Shown in pieces: positions 44,163-57,029 of a DNA stretch of 64,000 bases. The notes under the pieces are model-generated. The model searched no databases and was not told the DNA's origin. It worked only from the letters and a program-made list of their open reading frames with translations. Position 1 is the stretch's first letter. Each line of letters starts with the position of its first letter. The translations under genes and the position numbers were made by a program. The DNA is from Austropuccinia psidii (taxonomy: Eukaryota > Basidiomycota > Pucciniomycetes > Pucciniales > Sphaerophragmiaceae), in assembly GCA_023105745.1 (NCBI GenBank), contig JALGQZ010000001.1:55374937-55438936 (forward strand), given 5' to 3'.

Positions 44163-47100
44163 CCATCCATTCTCAGGAGACCTCCATACCCAGCAAGTCT
44201 GGAAACCAGGAAGAAAATGGAAAAACATATTAATAAACTCCTGGACATGGATGTCATCAGAAAGATTGGACACAATGAGATAGTGAAAATTACTACTCCT
44301 GTCCTGATCACCTGGCATGATGGCAAGTCTAGGCTGTGTGGAGATTGCAGAGCTCTGAATAACTACACAAAATCTGGAAGGTATCCTATACCCAGGATAC
44401 CTCATGCCTTAGACAAACTGGCAAAAGCCAAATACATAACCAAGATGGATTGTATGAAAGGTTTCCACCAGAATGGAGTTAAACCAAACTCCATGAAATT
44501 ATAATAATCAAATTCCATATGGGCATATATGAGTATACCAGGATGCCATTTGGCATCAATAATGCACCAGCCCACTTCCAAAGGATGATGAACACAATAT
44601 TTCAAGGAGAAATATTGGAAGGCTGGATTGTAATATATATTGATGACATCATTATATACTCAGAGACATGGGAAGATCATGTGCAATACATAGACAAAGT
44701 GCTAAGTAAATGCATACCCACCAACCTGAAAATTTCACTTAAAAAGTGAAATTTTGGCCAACAAGAGCTACTAGCTCTAGGACATAAAGTCTCAGGTCTT
44801 AGTTTGGAAATTGATCAGAACAAAGTAGCAGCATTACTGCAAAAGCCAGTACCAAGAAAAATCAAAGAGAAGCAATCTTTCCTTGGGTTTTCCAGCTACT
44901 ATAGAAACCACATCAAAGCCTTTGCCCACATAACTAGTAGGTTATACAAGTTATGTTCAAAAGATGTAGTTTTTGAAATAACCAAGGAAAGGAGGGATGC
45001 ATATGAGAGGATCAAACATGAACTCTCCAATGCACCTGTACTCATCTTGCCTGACTTTGAACTACCATTTGAATTATACATAAATGCAGCATGTAGCCAA
45101 GGCTTGGGAGCAGCCCTTCACCAGAGACAAATTGTACATGGTGAACCAAGAGAGGGAGTAATATGTTATATCTCTAGGCAACTGAAAGATTCAGAAGACA
45201 GGTATGGGGTCACCCAGACTGAATTTCCATGCTTAGTCTGGGCTCTGGAGAAACTCCATTATTATTTGGAGGGTGCAGTCTTTGAAGTCTACACAGACCG
45301 CACAGCCTTGAAGTCTTTACTAAACATGAATACTACCAATAGACACATGCTGAGGTGGCAAATAGCCATCCAATAGTCTAGAGGGAACATGACCATCATA
45401 TACAAAGAAGGTAAAAGTCAAACCAATGCAGATGGCCACTGGATAATGTCAAAAGCAATCCAGCTTATGACCCTTAAGTATCAGCCAAGATCCCTATCCA
45501 TTTCATGGAAATAGATAGGAGGAAAAACTTCAAATTTTCTGAATGGGAACCAGAGAGTGCTACCTTAGACAGTGGAAACACTGATTCAGAAGGAACAGAA
45601 ACTCTCATATTGGAATAAGTTCCTCAGAACTGCATAATAAATTCTTCAATGCAGTGATTAATACATATGCCAAACACAAACAGTGTGGCATATTGTTTCA
45701 ACTCCTTCAACAAAGGTACAGGAGCCCAGAACTGGAATCTCAGTTAGAGGAACCCTGGTTGAGGGACTATAAGGACAAAACATTTTTTCTTATAGATGGC
45801 CTGATCTACCATAGAGAGAAGCAAACTAGTGCACTCACAATAATAGACAGAGACCATGTATCCTTAATCCTACAAGAATGCCATGACTGACCCTATAAGG
45901 GACACATGAGTGAAGACAGGACCAAGGAAAGGGTAGCAAGCACAGCTTGGCGGCTCAAATGGGAGCAGTAGTTTAGTGAATACATCAACACTTGTTAAAG
46001 ATTCCAGAAGGCAAATAGAAAACATGGGAAGAATTATGGGTTACTTCAACACATAAAGGAACCCAAACACCCATGGGAAACCATCAACATGGACTGGGTC
46101 ACAGGACTTGTCCCAGGAGGCAAAGAGAACATCAATTCCTGCTTGATCATAGTTGATAGGTTCAGCAAGAGTATGAGGTGCCTACCATGTCACAAGGAGG
46201 ACACAGCCATGGATACTGCTCTGTTATTTTGGAATAACATAATATCTTCCTGTGGAGTCCCAAAAATCATTATTAGTGATAGGGACCCAAAGTTCACATC
46301 TGAATGTTGGAAAAACTTGTATGAGATGCTTGGCACTGAGCTTGCATTTTCCACAGCTTACCAGCCACAAACAGATGGATTAACTGAAAGGATGATCCAG
46401 ACAATGGAGGACATCCTTAGAAGATTCTGTGCCTATGGCATAGAATACAAGGACCATGAAGGATACACCAATGACTGGATTACCCTTCTACCAGCAGTCC
46501 AGCTGGCTTATAATACAAGTCAGCACTCTACCACAGGAAAAACACCTGCACTGGTAGAGAAAGGGTGGAATCCCCTATTCCCTGTGGATCACTTGAAGAA
46601 AAATCTTCTGACCATCCACCCCACCACCAAAGATTTCCATGAAATGTGGGAGAGGGCTTGTGCCACAGCTGCCAAATGCATAGATCAGGCAAAAGAATAT
46701 AATAAGCAGAGGTGGGACAAATCACACGTGGAACCTGAATTTAGGGAAGGGGACCAAGTATTAGTGTCTACACTGAACTTTAATAATCTCAAAGGATCTA
46801 AGAAGATGAGAGACTCATTTGTAGGGCCTTTCACTATCATTAAATGGATAGGGAAAAATGCAGTGGAAGTCAAACTCACAGAGGAATTTTCAAGGAGAAA
46901 CCCAGTCTTTCCAGTGAGTTTACTCAAGCCATACTTCCAGACAGGAATGACAAATTCTCCTCCAGGAAGGAGAACCCCACCCCACCAGAAATAGGGGAAG
47001 TGGAAGATTCCCCTGGACCTGTGAATAAGATCATCAAGGCCAGGAAGATCAAACTTAATGGTAAGGATCAAAGACAGTACTTAGTCAGATTCAAGAATCA

Positions 47101-47206
47101 GACAGCTGACAAAGACAAGTGGTTGGCAGAAGATGCCATACCAGATGAAAAACTTCATCTTAGAAGATTCAGAGCCTCTAGGAGGACTCAACATTCTCAT
47201 CAGTGA
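44163..47206 (+). pseudogene. Element C pol, right of D: reverse transcriptase, RNase H, integrase, chromo-like tail
   Basis: Reverse transcriptase resumes with RRPPYPAS and has YIDD at 44636-44647; stops and a frameshift at about 44502-44518 and a TGA near 44748 break it. RNase H (about 45040-45375) reads [17 protein letters not shown]: the catalytic aspartate of B (LYIDAC) is asparagine. A TAG at 45374-45376 follows. The linker to the integrase finger is badly broken, and 45891-46088 is hardly readable. Integrase core 46089-46994 is open ([24 protein letters not shown]). A shifted frame to 47206 ends with the chromo-like tail (RQYLVRFKN, KDKWLAEDAI, HLRRFRA) as in B. Confidence 0.9.
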
Positions 47207-47218
47207 TGAGCCTTTTTT

Positions 47219-47230
47219 AGAGGGAGGGTA
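47219..47230 (+). other. Polypurine tract of element C
   Basis: AGAGGGAGGGTA directly precedes the 3' LTR. Confidence 0.8.
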
Positions 47231-48666
47231 TGTCAGCCTGTGACTCAAAGCTAGAGCACAAGCATGACAGCCAAATACCATAAACCAATGGTATAGCCAA
47301 GATACCACCAAAACATGGAGCTGAGACAAATCAGCTCAAAAGTTATCAAAGGAAAGAGAAAACTCACCCATTCCCAAATATACAAGTCCCATCATCATAG
47401 GACAAATAATAACAAAGTTATTCCTGCTCAAAGCTGTTGCTGAGCATAAACCTTAATTTTCACCTCTCATCTGAAATCCAGAGAAATAGGCTTAACCCCA
47501 TCAAATGGGTATTCATATCAAAGCTCTACCTCAATGCTATCCAATGGTACTATAAAAACTGAGCAAGCACCAGAATTACAGAAGTTATGACCAAAATAAG
47601 GTCAAATAAGGGTGATTAAAATATTCACCTCTCATCTAACTTCTACAGTTTTAGTGTGAGATACCTAAAGTGGGGTCTTTTTGGAAAGAGCACAATCAGA
47701 GATATCTTATGGTGCCATCTATTTCCCCATATCCCATCTAGAACAAAATATATGGAGCAAACAAGTGCCATACAGTTTTTGGACAAATCATAAATTTGTA
47801 TAAGAAAGCTTGTACATAGCATAACTTTGCCATATTTAATGATAGCCATACTAACTGAGGTACCATTGTGTAGAGCACATCCAGGGCTACACATTGAACC
47901 AGTTTTGAGGCTGATATCTCAAAAACTGACAAATGTATGGCTGTTTCAAGATCAAAATCCCACAATTTGGCCAATACAGCCTTATAGTGGGATAGTATCC
48001 CATTACCAAGATTATGAGGTGTCAAACAGACAAAGAATCATGTTTATACTTCAATACCTCATATTTAATTCAATACTGGGGTCCCATACAGGTTCTTTAT
48101 GGCATTATACACATAATACTCGTCAGAATCAGGCTATGTGGTCCCTAGATGAAAGTCTTCACCCTGTATTGGTGAAACCTGCCAGATGTGGTTTCAAAAC
48201 CACATCTGAGCCCTATACAGGATATACAGGCTTTGTAAAGACCTCAAGCCAGTACTTGGGAGTGAAAAATATTCACTTCCTCCACGTGGAAAGGTCTAGA
48301 AGCCTTTTCACCCCATTTTAGGATACAAAGGGGCCTTTTCACAGCCAGAAAAGGTTTCCTCATCCTGCTCTTGATTTCCTACATAGTACAACTGTGAAAC
48401 GCAGTTGTACTCTTGGAAATTAACCAGGTTATACTTTAAGCTTAAGTATTGTAGCTCTTATTATAGTAACCCAACTCGTAAGACTGCACCCAGGGCTTTC
48501 AGCAGCACTCACCACCACTATATTATTATAGTAAAGCCCTTAATATCTTATTTTAAACCATTTATTATAATTATCAAAAACCCTTTTTATCATATTCACC
48601 ATATCACAGTCATATTTAAAGTTTGTAAATACTATTTTACACCTTTATCATAGACTCAGCCTGATA
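47231..48666 (+). repeat. Element C 3' LTR
   Basis: It begins TGTCAGCCTGTGACTC and ends CAGCCTGATA: the terminal CA has become TA. It is 1436 bp like the 5' copy, with frequent substitutions. The 26-base palindrome is intact at 48183-48208. CTAAT follows at 48667-48671. Confidence 0.95.
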
Positions 48667-48671
48667 CTAAT

Positions 48672-48912
48672 CCTTTATTTTTCTGAATGAAACACAATTC
48701 TCATGGAAGAATGGAAACATTTTTCCATAGAAATGTGATGCTATTTGGAGAATATTAATCAAGCTCTTGAGCTTCTCATAAGATATCTTTTCCATCCCTT
48801 CATGTTTTTATCTTTCAATTAACCTATTGAACTTTTCAAATACCTCCACAAGGGTACCAGTTTCCTATTTAACCTAGACTTTGACCATGGAATGAGCACC
48901 TGCAACCCTTGA
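48672..48912. other. DNA between elements C and F
   Basis: About 240 bases without any recognised feature. It is the right flank of C's target and the left flank of F's; CTTGA at 48908-48912 is F's target duplication. Confidence 0.6.
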
Positions 48913-50680
48913 TGTGAGGTTTGGATATGAAAATTGGATTAAAAATCAAGTACTTTTCCTGTCTTCAAAATCTGTATAAGGTAAAATTTAGTTTGCAGTA
49001 CTAAATTTGAATAGTTTTTGAAATAAAAAAGGCCAGATATATTTTTTCTAACTTTGTTAGTATAAAACAATAATATTATAAAGATTTATTGTTTTACCAA
49101 AAATTCAAATTTATCCAAAAATACTCTAAAAGATATATTTAAGCCTAAAAAAGAAATTTCTTCAAGAGTAATTTCAATTTGAATTAATTGAGAAAAGAGC
49201 TTCAGGCAATTAATATAAGAAAACATTCTTTAAAAAAATTATTAATGGAAATAATGCCCAAACGTGATCAGGGTGAATTTTGTAACAAAGTGACAAAGGT
49301 TAACGGTGATGAATGATGCTTTAATTCACTTATGGGGTGGTTCAAGGGTAAAAATGCTTATAATAGTTACAAAAATTACTATGATTATTTTTTCATGTGG
49401 TTAAAAGGTTTAAAATGATATAAAAGTTGTTTCTCGAATCTCTTATTGATTGGTTTAACAGCTTTTAAACTAATTATCAAAGGAAAAGATTCTAACATGA
49501 AGAGAAAAGTGGGGAAAAGAAGACATTCTTTTATAGTCACCAATTTTCTTACTCCAAAATTAAAACTTACTCTTGTCAGTTGTGAGAAACACTCTGACAA
49601 CAGAAAAGCAAATTGTGGAAGCATTTAACCCTGGTTTGGACCAAAATAGGGATGGTTTTAGCTATTTCTATAGTGATACCTGGTTTCAAGCCTTAAAAAC
49701 ATGTCAGAATGTGTGTAGGAGATGTCAAAACCAGTTCAAATTGTTTTACCTAAAGGGTGGCTTTACCCTCTTGGAAACAGTTAAAGCTTCCCTGGTTGGT
49801 ATCAAAACCTCGTCAACAATTGAGTCACAGACCTTGTGACTAAATCTCAAGCCAAAAGTGATGAGCTTTTGCATTAATTTTGACATCCCACCCCTGTCAG
49901 AAAGGAATTTGGGGGAGTCTGGCACCCTGGCAGCCAAGAGTCCTTTTCCCCCCCATAATTAATCTTCCCAATTCATTTTTGCTTTAATTCCTCATCATTT
50001 ATTATACTTGTAATCTACATATGTAATTAAGTTGAGTTTCTCTAGCACACAACTGTAATAATTGATACCTCATATTTCAATCAAAGCTCACTTATGTAAT
50101 ACATGTGCACATTTTGACATTTCAATTTAAAATACTTCAATTCCTCATAGCTTTTGAACTACACACCACACCTCAATCTTAACATAAAAAGTGATGGTTA
50201 AAGCCACATGTGGTGTGAATCAAATTGATTTTTTTAGGCTTTTCAGATTTTCATACAGAAAATACTAAAAAACTTAATTTAATCTTATTTAGAGTTGAGC
50301 TACAGAATGTTCACTCAGCGGTGACCCCACCTAGTTTTTTATGAGTAATCAAATGGTGAAATGACTTTCATATTTTTATTTATTGAAAAAAATCTATAAT
50401 AGTTTTTATTTAACTTTTTTCCAAAAATATTTTTTTTAATATTTTTGTTGAAAATTTATTTTTACTTAATTTTTTCAAGTAAAATTGTATTTTCACAATT
50501 TTAAATTTTAATGTAATTTTTATTTTATATAATATTTAAATTTCTTAATTTTGAATATAAAATTTAAATTTATATTCCAATTTTTTTTGTTTCATATAAA
50601 TAAACTTATTTATGTATAATTATAACATAATTTGTTATTTGTGGTCTTTTGGGTATATAAAAGTACCTCTAAGTCTCACA
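48913..50680 (-). repeat. Element F 3' LTR
   Basis: On the minus strand it begins TGTGAGACTTAGAGGTAC (at 50680) and ends at 48913 with CCTCACA. It aligns along its length with 57030-58838, for example the CTTTTCCTGTCTTCAAAAT and GGGGGAGTCTGGCACCCT blocks, but with many differences. Confidence 0.85.
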
Positions 50681-50691
50681 TTCCCTCCCCC
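50681..50691 (-). other. Polypurine tract of element F
   Basis: On the minus strand GGGGGAGGGAA immediately precedes the 3' LTR start at 50680. Confidence 0.65.
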
Positions 50692-50716
50692 ATAAAGAGA
50701 ATAGTCCTTTTAAATA

Positions 50717-53700
50717 TTGTTACTTTTAGTGTTTCTGAACCTTTTGAAAATTTTGGTAGCTTCAGGTATGTCTTTTGCTGCTAACAATTCATCTTCACAT
50801 GTTGGTTCACTGTACCTGACAATGTACTTCCTTACTTTCTTAGTTCTCAATTTCCTTTCTTTGAGACCTTTGGTAATTGTGTTAACACCAGATGGCTCAA
50901 CAGGAGGTTAGTTCCAGGCAAATTTTTAGCATCACCTGATTTTCAAGGCTTTATCAAGCTTCATGGAAATGTAGGATGCACATTACTATGTTCTTCAGAT
51001 AATTCTACTTAAACAACATTTTCCCCATGCAAGGCCTTTATAAAAAAGTTCTTTCAAAGGGATATTTGAGCTTTTTACATTCCTTGATGTTATTCAAGTT
51101 AGTGGTAGATACAAGTGCTAAATCTCCTACTTTGAAGACTGGTGTAGCAGGTGATTTGTCCCATTTGTCTTTGTCATATTCAAATGAGTCCTCCATGAAC
51201 CTTACTGCATGCTTGCTATCTTTTTCTATAATTACTTTGAAGCTAGCAGCTGTGGGATGTATCTCAACCAAATATTTCCTCAACAAATCTTGGGGTAGTC
51301 TGGGGTTCCATCCTTTTTCTAGAATAGCAGGAGTCTGATTGGTACTGGAATGAATGGATGTTTTATATTCTAATTCCAGTGCAGGTAGAATGGTACAACA
51401 ATAATTGGTGAATCCATAACAATCTTTGAGCTCTAGGACATATGCACAAACCTTTCTCACAATGTCTTCCAAAGCTTGGATCATTCTTTCAGGTAGACCA
51501 TCAGTTTGTGGGTGGTAAGCTGTAGAGAAAGATAACACTTCTCCAAATAATTGGCAAAGGTTTGTCCATAGTTCTGAGGTGAATTTAAGATCCCTTTCAC
51601 TAATTATTTTTTTGAATATTCCAGTTCATGATACTACTCTATTCCATATCAGAAGAACTTTATTCAGGCCTGTATCAGCTTTGTGACATGGCAAAACAAT
51701 TGGATTCTTACTGAACCTTTCAATCATCCCTAGGCAGGAATTATAGCTTCTATCACCCCCTGGTGGTAGGTCAGCTACCCAATCAATATGGAAATTTTCC
51801 CAAAGTCTACTGGCTTCGTGGATTTTTATTGTATTTCCAAGTCTTTTTCCAGTTGATTTGTTTGCATTTTGACATCTTTCACAGATTTTGCAATATTCTA
51901 CAACATCTTTTGTCCACATTGGCCACAGTATTAAGGTCTGTATTTTCTCCCTTGTTCTGTTGTTGGGTAGGTGTTCTGAGAATGAGATGTCATGGAATTC
52001 TTTCAATACAAGATTGATTAAGGATATTCCCACAACTTTCATTACACATGTGTGTTTATTTCTATGGTAAATTATACCATCAAGTAAATTAAATCTTCCT
52101 TACTCATATGATTTCTTGCATATTTCATCCAAGTAATTTATCAATTTTTTATCTTTAGAGTCTTTAGTAAGTAATTGGAATAGGATTCTACAATTCATAT
52201 CCTGAGTATAACTGCTCCTTACTTCCTCAAAGAAGGGAGTGTTCAGGTGTGTAACACTGATGCCTCCTATTGGGATTTGTGATGAATATTTTTCTGGAAC
52301 ATAAGCAGGATTTTCAATGTCATTTTGTAATGGCCATCTGCTTAGTTCATTGTTTTTTACAATGGGCATATTACCCCTATACTCTTGTATGGCTATTTGC
52401 CATCTGCACATATGACCTTTGCATGTTTTTGTGTTTATAAGTGATTTAACAGTGGTAAAATCTGTTATAACCTCAAAAACAATCCATCAAGGTGTTAATT
52501 AGGTTTCTCTAAAGCCCAGACAAGGCATAATCATTAAATTTGACTTTTCCCATATCTGGCTTCAGTAGTTTTGATTTTCCTATATATGAAACATATGCCT
52601 CTTTCCACAGGTTTGTCATTGATAATTTGGACTTTATCAATTGCAGCTCCTAGTCAATCTCCTGATGCATCAATTCAAACCTTAAAGGGAAGCTTAAAAT
52701 CTGTAATAAGTAAAATTTGAGAAGTGGTTAAGGCTTTCCTCAGGGTTTCAAAGGCCTTGAATCTGTCAACAGTAATTTCAAATACTGTTTCTTTGTCACA
52801 ATTTATAAAGAGGTCTTGCTATGTATGCAAAGCCTTTAATGTTCTGCCTGAAGTATTCTGAAAATCCCAAAAATTACTTTATTTCCTTTTTGTTCTGAGG
52901 CATAGGCTTCAGTAGCACTTCTGCAACTTTTTTTTGTCAATTCCAATGGATAGGCCAGTGACTCCATTTCCCAGGGCTTTTAGTTCCTCAAGTATAAAAT
53001 GACATTTATTCAAAGAATTTTTCATGTTCACAGATTGGATTTTGCCCAAAATTCTGGATAATCTGTGCATATGTTCCTCCCAAGTCTTAGAACCAAAAAT
53101 AATGTCATCAATTTAAATTATTAACCATTCTTCTTAAAGCTCTTCAAGAAGGATATCATTCATCATTATTTGTAAGTGTGAAGGTGTGTTTTTCATCACA
53201 AAGTGAATCCTTAATTGTTCATAAACTCCACAATGAAAAATAATTCTCAAACATTTTCTTGATCTTGGTGTCACTAAATTTTGATGGAATCCCTTTAGGG
53301 AATTCATAGTGCTTCTTTATACTGCTTGAGATATTTGGGTGATGAAAATTTTGAATTTTGTTATGAGATACATGTCTGGGACAATGTAACTGTTTAGAGC
53401 TCTAAAGTCCCAAACCATTCTGGATCTTCAATTATTCCATGCCACTATTACTGGTGTAGTTATTTTTACCATTTCATTTTGGCCAACCTTTCTTATGACA
53501 CAAAGGTGCAGAAGTTCTTGAATCAAAATATCAAGGGTTTCTCTTGATTCTGGGCTTGCTGGGTATGCAGGCCTTCGCAATAATGGTGGATAAATTCTCT
53601 CAATGTTCAAAATAATTTCAACTTCATGACCAATAATTTCCTATAATGGTTCTTTATCTGTTTCAAAAGCTTCCTTGTGATCATATAAAAGGTTGGGGGG

Positions 53701-54160
53701 TTCATTTCCCTGTATATCAGTAAGATGAAGACTTACTTAAGCTTCATTCATCCGTTCTTATTTGAATTTTTCTAGCTCTAAGCTGACTGGTGATACTTTA
53801 TTTACTGTTATTTGTCTTTTAAAAGGTAAAAAGTCAAGTTTTTTATGTTTATTGTCACCAATAGTAAAGTATGTTTCTTTATTGTTATGTAAATCTATTA
53901 CATACATGATTAAATATTCATTTCCCAATATAAAATGGGTACTAGAGCAGTTTTCCATGACAACAAATTCAACAGTTATTCTCAAATTTCCATTGATATG
54001 TGGAAATATGATAGTAGTTTCAAATATGCCCAATGCTTTCATGATATTACTTGCACTGTTGAATTTTATGCCATCAATTGGTGACAATTGATCTTCAAAA
54101 TTTGGTACACAAGTCTTAAGAAAAGATTTTCAAACACAAGAAAAGAAGGCTCCTGGGTGA
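50717..54160 (-). pseudogene. Element F pol: protease to chromo-like tail (many breaks)
   Basis: Minus-strand pieces in order: protease tail (54087-53758; HFILGNEYL as in B), reverse transcriptase start (53610-53428; [16 protein letters not shown]), a stretch from 53427 to 52412 where reverse transcriptase and RNase H survive only as scattered words, RNase H to integrase linker (52411-52100; [13 protein letters not shown]), integrase finger and core start (52042-51626; [36 protein letters not shown]) and core end (51538-51038; [17 protein letters not shown]). The last frame, about 50908-50717, is the chromo-like tail (RKYIVRYSE, CEDELLAAKDI, FKRFRN). In the tail the usual EW is EL, and no complete enzyme domain remains. 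Confidence 0.85.
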
Positions 54161-54539
54161 AGTAAAGATTAGTGGGTTTTTTTATTGATTACCACTTCTG
54201 TTATGCAGGAATTACCAGCTGTATAATTTTTCCCCCTGTTTGGTTTGGTTTTCATAAGTTGTGCATCTTGTATTTCTGGAAAATAAAGTTGACTATTGCT
54301 CAATTGTGGCAAGTGGTAATAAGATTCCATGACGTTAAATGTGAAATTGATATTTTCTATATCTTTTTTAGATTCAGAAAATATTGATGATATATCATCT
54401 GAATTTTCCTCATTTACATAATATTTTACAACATCAGGTTCTTTCTCAATGTCAATTTCATTGATTTTCCCTCCTTTTGGACATGTATCAGCTAAATATG
54501 TGATTCTCTGGAAAATATTTCACTTTCTGATTGTATCTT

Positions 54540-56827
54540 CAGCTTTATATTTCATATTATTAGAATTTTCTTTGGTGTTTTTTTCCAGAGTCTTTACAAC
54601 ATGTGTTAAACCTTGTTTTAAGATTCACCTTTCTAGAACCAATTCTGGTTCTGGTGGCTACTTTTTCTAATACATTCATGATATCTTCTGCTGAATATTT
54701 CTTGGTAGTCCTTCTTTTGACAGCATGCTGTAAGCCACTGCCATATTTTCTTAGAATTTTTTTGTGAATCATAAATTCTGGAATGTCACAATATAATGCT
54801 GTTAATCTGTCTTTCTGTTGGAAAAAAAATGATAAATCTTTGTCTTTGTCAGCATTAAATTTGGAATATTCAAAGGCTGTTCCCACTTTAAATCTCCAAG
54901 AATCATTGGCCCATTTATTAATCATTTGGTTTTACACCAAGACTAACTCTGGTGTGCATGCGCCTGTCTTAACTTGATATATCATCTATGAGATAATTTG
55001 GTAAACAAGGTGTTAAGTCCTTCTTTTACCAATCTTTCTGCTAATTCACAGTATTCTTTGATAATTTCAATACCTCTGATTAATTCCATATGGTCATATT
55101 CTCCTTCACCACTCAAGTGAGGTCATTCTTTAATTTTTGGTACTTTCAAAAGTGCTTGGCCCATTGATGGTTCCAAGTTATGGAAAGAAGTGTAAAATTA
55201 AGTATTAATTTGTAAATCTTCTACATCCAAAACTTGTGGGTTGGAACTTCTTGTACTCTCATTTTGATTCAGAGGTGTAGACAGTCTTGATAGGATTTGC
55301 AGTATTTGTTCAATATCATTCATTTTACTGGTGTTACACCTTTTGTAATTTCTGACTTCATGTTGAAACCCCTGTATTAAATTTATGAACTCAATTTTAT
55401 ACATGTCTTCTTTAATTTTAATATCTTTCCATAATTCAGTTTGTCTAGTATTATAAGAAATGACTTGATTAAATTTAATTGTTAATTTTGATATTTCCTC
55501 TTGTGAGGTGTCAAAACACTTTTTCAGGGCAATTTTATATGTCTTCACTTCTGTAAATGAACTTGAAATATCATCAAGAACTTTCTTACTATCTGTTCTG
55601 ATAATACTTATGGCTTTTCCTATTCTTGCTTCAATTATGTGATCAATATTTAATTTAGAATATTTATTGGTTAATTGTTTTATAATTTCACATTTTTCAT
55701 TTATCTTATTTCCAAATGAACTTTCATTATTTGAAGTTTTAATTGTTCTTAAGCCTTTTTCAAAACAAATAAGTGTTTTATTTATTTGGCTCAACCTTAG
55801 ATAGTTTGTTTTAATATTGCTACAAATTGTTGAAGTTTTATCAGAAATATGACTTTTTACATCATTTATAGCTATATAAAAGTTTGGAATTCCATCTTGA
55901 ATGTCAGAAATCATTTATTATATTTCAATCTGTCTCCTTCCTCCTTCTGTAATTTCATCATGGTTATGGCCATCTGAAACACATTTACTAGGGAATTCTC
56001 TTGAATATTTGGGAGTCTGTAGTCCTGACTGTATGGTTTTGTGGCGGGTGCTTTTCCTTTGCCCTTGTTCTGAGTCACGTTGGAACTGCTGCTTCTGGCT
56101 AATGGGGCTGTTTTGGCACCTTTTTGGGTTGTGGAGGGTTTTTTTCTCCCATTCTGTTCTTAAAAGAATCATATTTCTCTTTTTCATCAATAGATAGCAG
56201 CCATTTAGTAACTTCCAAGTGTTGGGATGGCCTAGAAACTTTCTCACAGTCAAGTAAAAGTTCATTCAGCTTTTCCACAGATCTGCAATTATTTGATACT
56301 ATTTCTGCTGAAGGGCATTGTTGTAAGCCTTCTTTCTGACTTTGTATGTGCCCACTGAGGCTTTCGGTGGAATTTTCAACTCTGTTTGAAGGTAAAAAAA
56401 GTGGTATCATCTGAATAATGGCATAATTTTTCATCTTGCGCTTCATTTACTGACCCTTGTCCTTCTGTAACTGATTGGCTTCTGCCATAATTATGTCTAT
56501 AACCTTTTTGAGAGCTTCTTGAGGAGTTATAGCTTGCTCCTGATTTGGTTTAAGGAATAATTATGATTAAAAAGCTTAAAAATAGTGATTACATGTCAAA
56601 AAACTCCCTATTGGTCAAGTTCTTGGACTTTTAGAGTGTATTAATAATGTCCAAGTTGTTAATTCAGAAGAAATTGGCTCTGTTTGATTATTCTGAGCTA
56701 TAAAAACAGTTCTATTATGGTCAGAATTAATAGTACTGGCAGTAATAATACTAGTAGCTGTTGATGCTGTTTCAATGTTTTCTTGTCTTACCATGTTGTC
56801 AGAAACTAAAATTGAATGGAAAGGCAA
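54540..56827 (-). pseudogene. Element F gag (coiled-coil and core fragments)
   Basis: On the minus strand, a Ser/Thr-rich start (56827-56615) and basic stretches (56446-55918, two frames) lead to a 238-codon open frame at 55914-55198. That frame is Lys/Ile/Asn/Ser-rich with heptad-like spacing, probably the coiled coil seen in B. The core survives at 54925-54560 (KWANDSWRFKVGTAFEYSKF, KILRKYGSGLQHAVKRR), matching B's KWANDAWRYK and KILKKCGGEVEHALRSR. The segment between them (55197-54926) is recognisable but frameshifted. The zinc knuckle is not visible. Confidence 0.8.
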
Positions 56828-57012
56828 TTAATCAAGTAAAAAACGTTTTTTTAAAAGAGAAATTAAAAAATGAATCCTCACTTATAATATGAAAAAAGCT
56901 GTTATTTTTTTGATTTCTTTGATGTATAGGTATTTTTTATGGATTTTTGAATTTTTCAATAGAAGAAAAGGGTTAAAAAAAGAAAAAACAATTATCTCAT
57001 GGGTAAAATATT

Positions 57013-57027
57013 GCGGTGGGGCTCCCA
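57013..57027 (-). other. Primer-binding site of element F
   Basis: On the minus strand TGGGAGCCCCACCGC starts two bases after the 5' LTR end (57030), the same gap as in B. It differs from the B and C site after TGGG. Confidence 0.55.
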
Positions 57028-57029
57028 AA

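Larger units (their letters stand above)
16492..48666 (+). mobile_element. Element C: LTR retrotransposon carrying nested elements D, E and a solo LTR
   Basis: Two 1436-bp LTRs (16492-17927 and 47231-48666) are flanked by the 5-bp duplication CTAAT (16487-16491 and 48667-48671). Without the D block (21690-44162 with its duplicate), C would be about 9.7 kb. Order: LTR, primer site, spliced gag, protease, [D insertion], reverse transcriptase, RNase H, integrase, chromo-like tail, polypurine tract, LTR. The LTRs differ clearly by eye and the coding region has many stops, so C is older than its passengers D and E. Confidence 0.95.
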
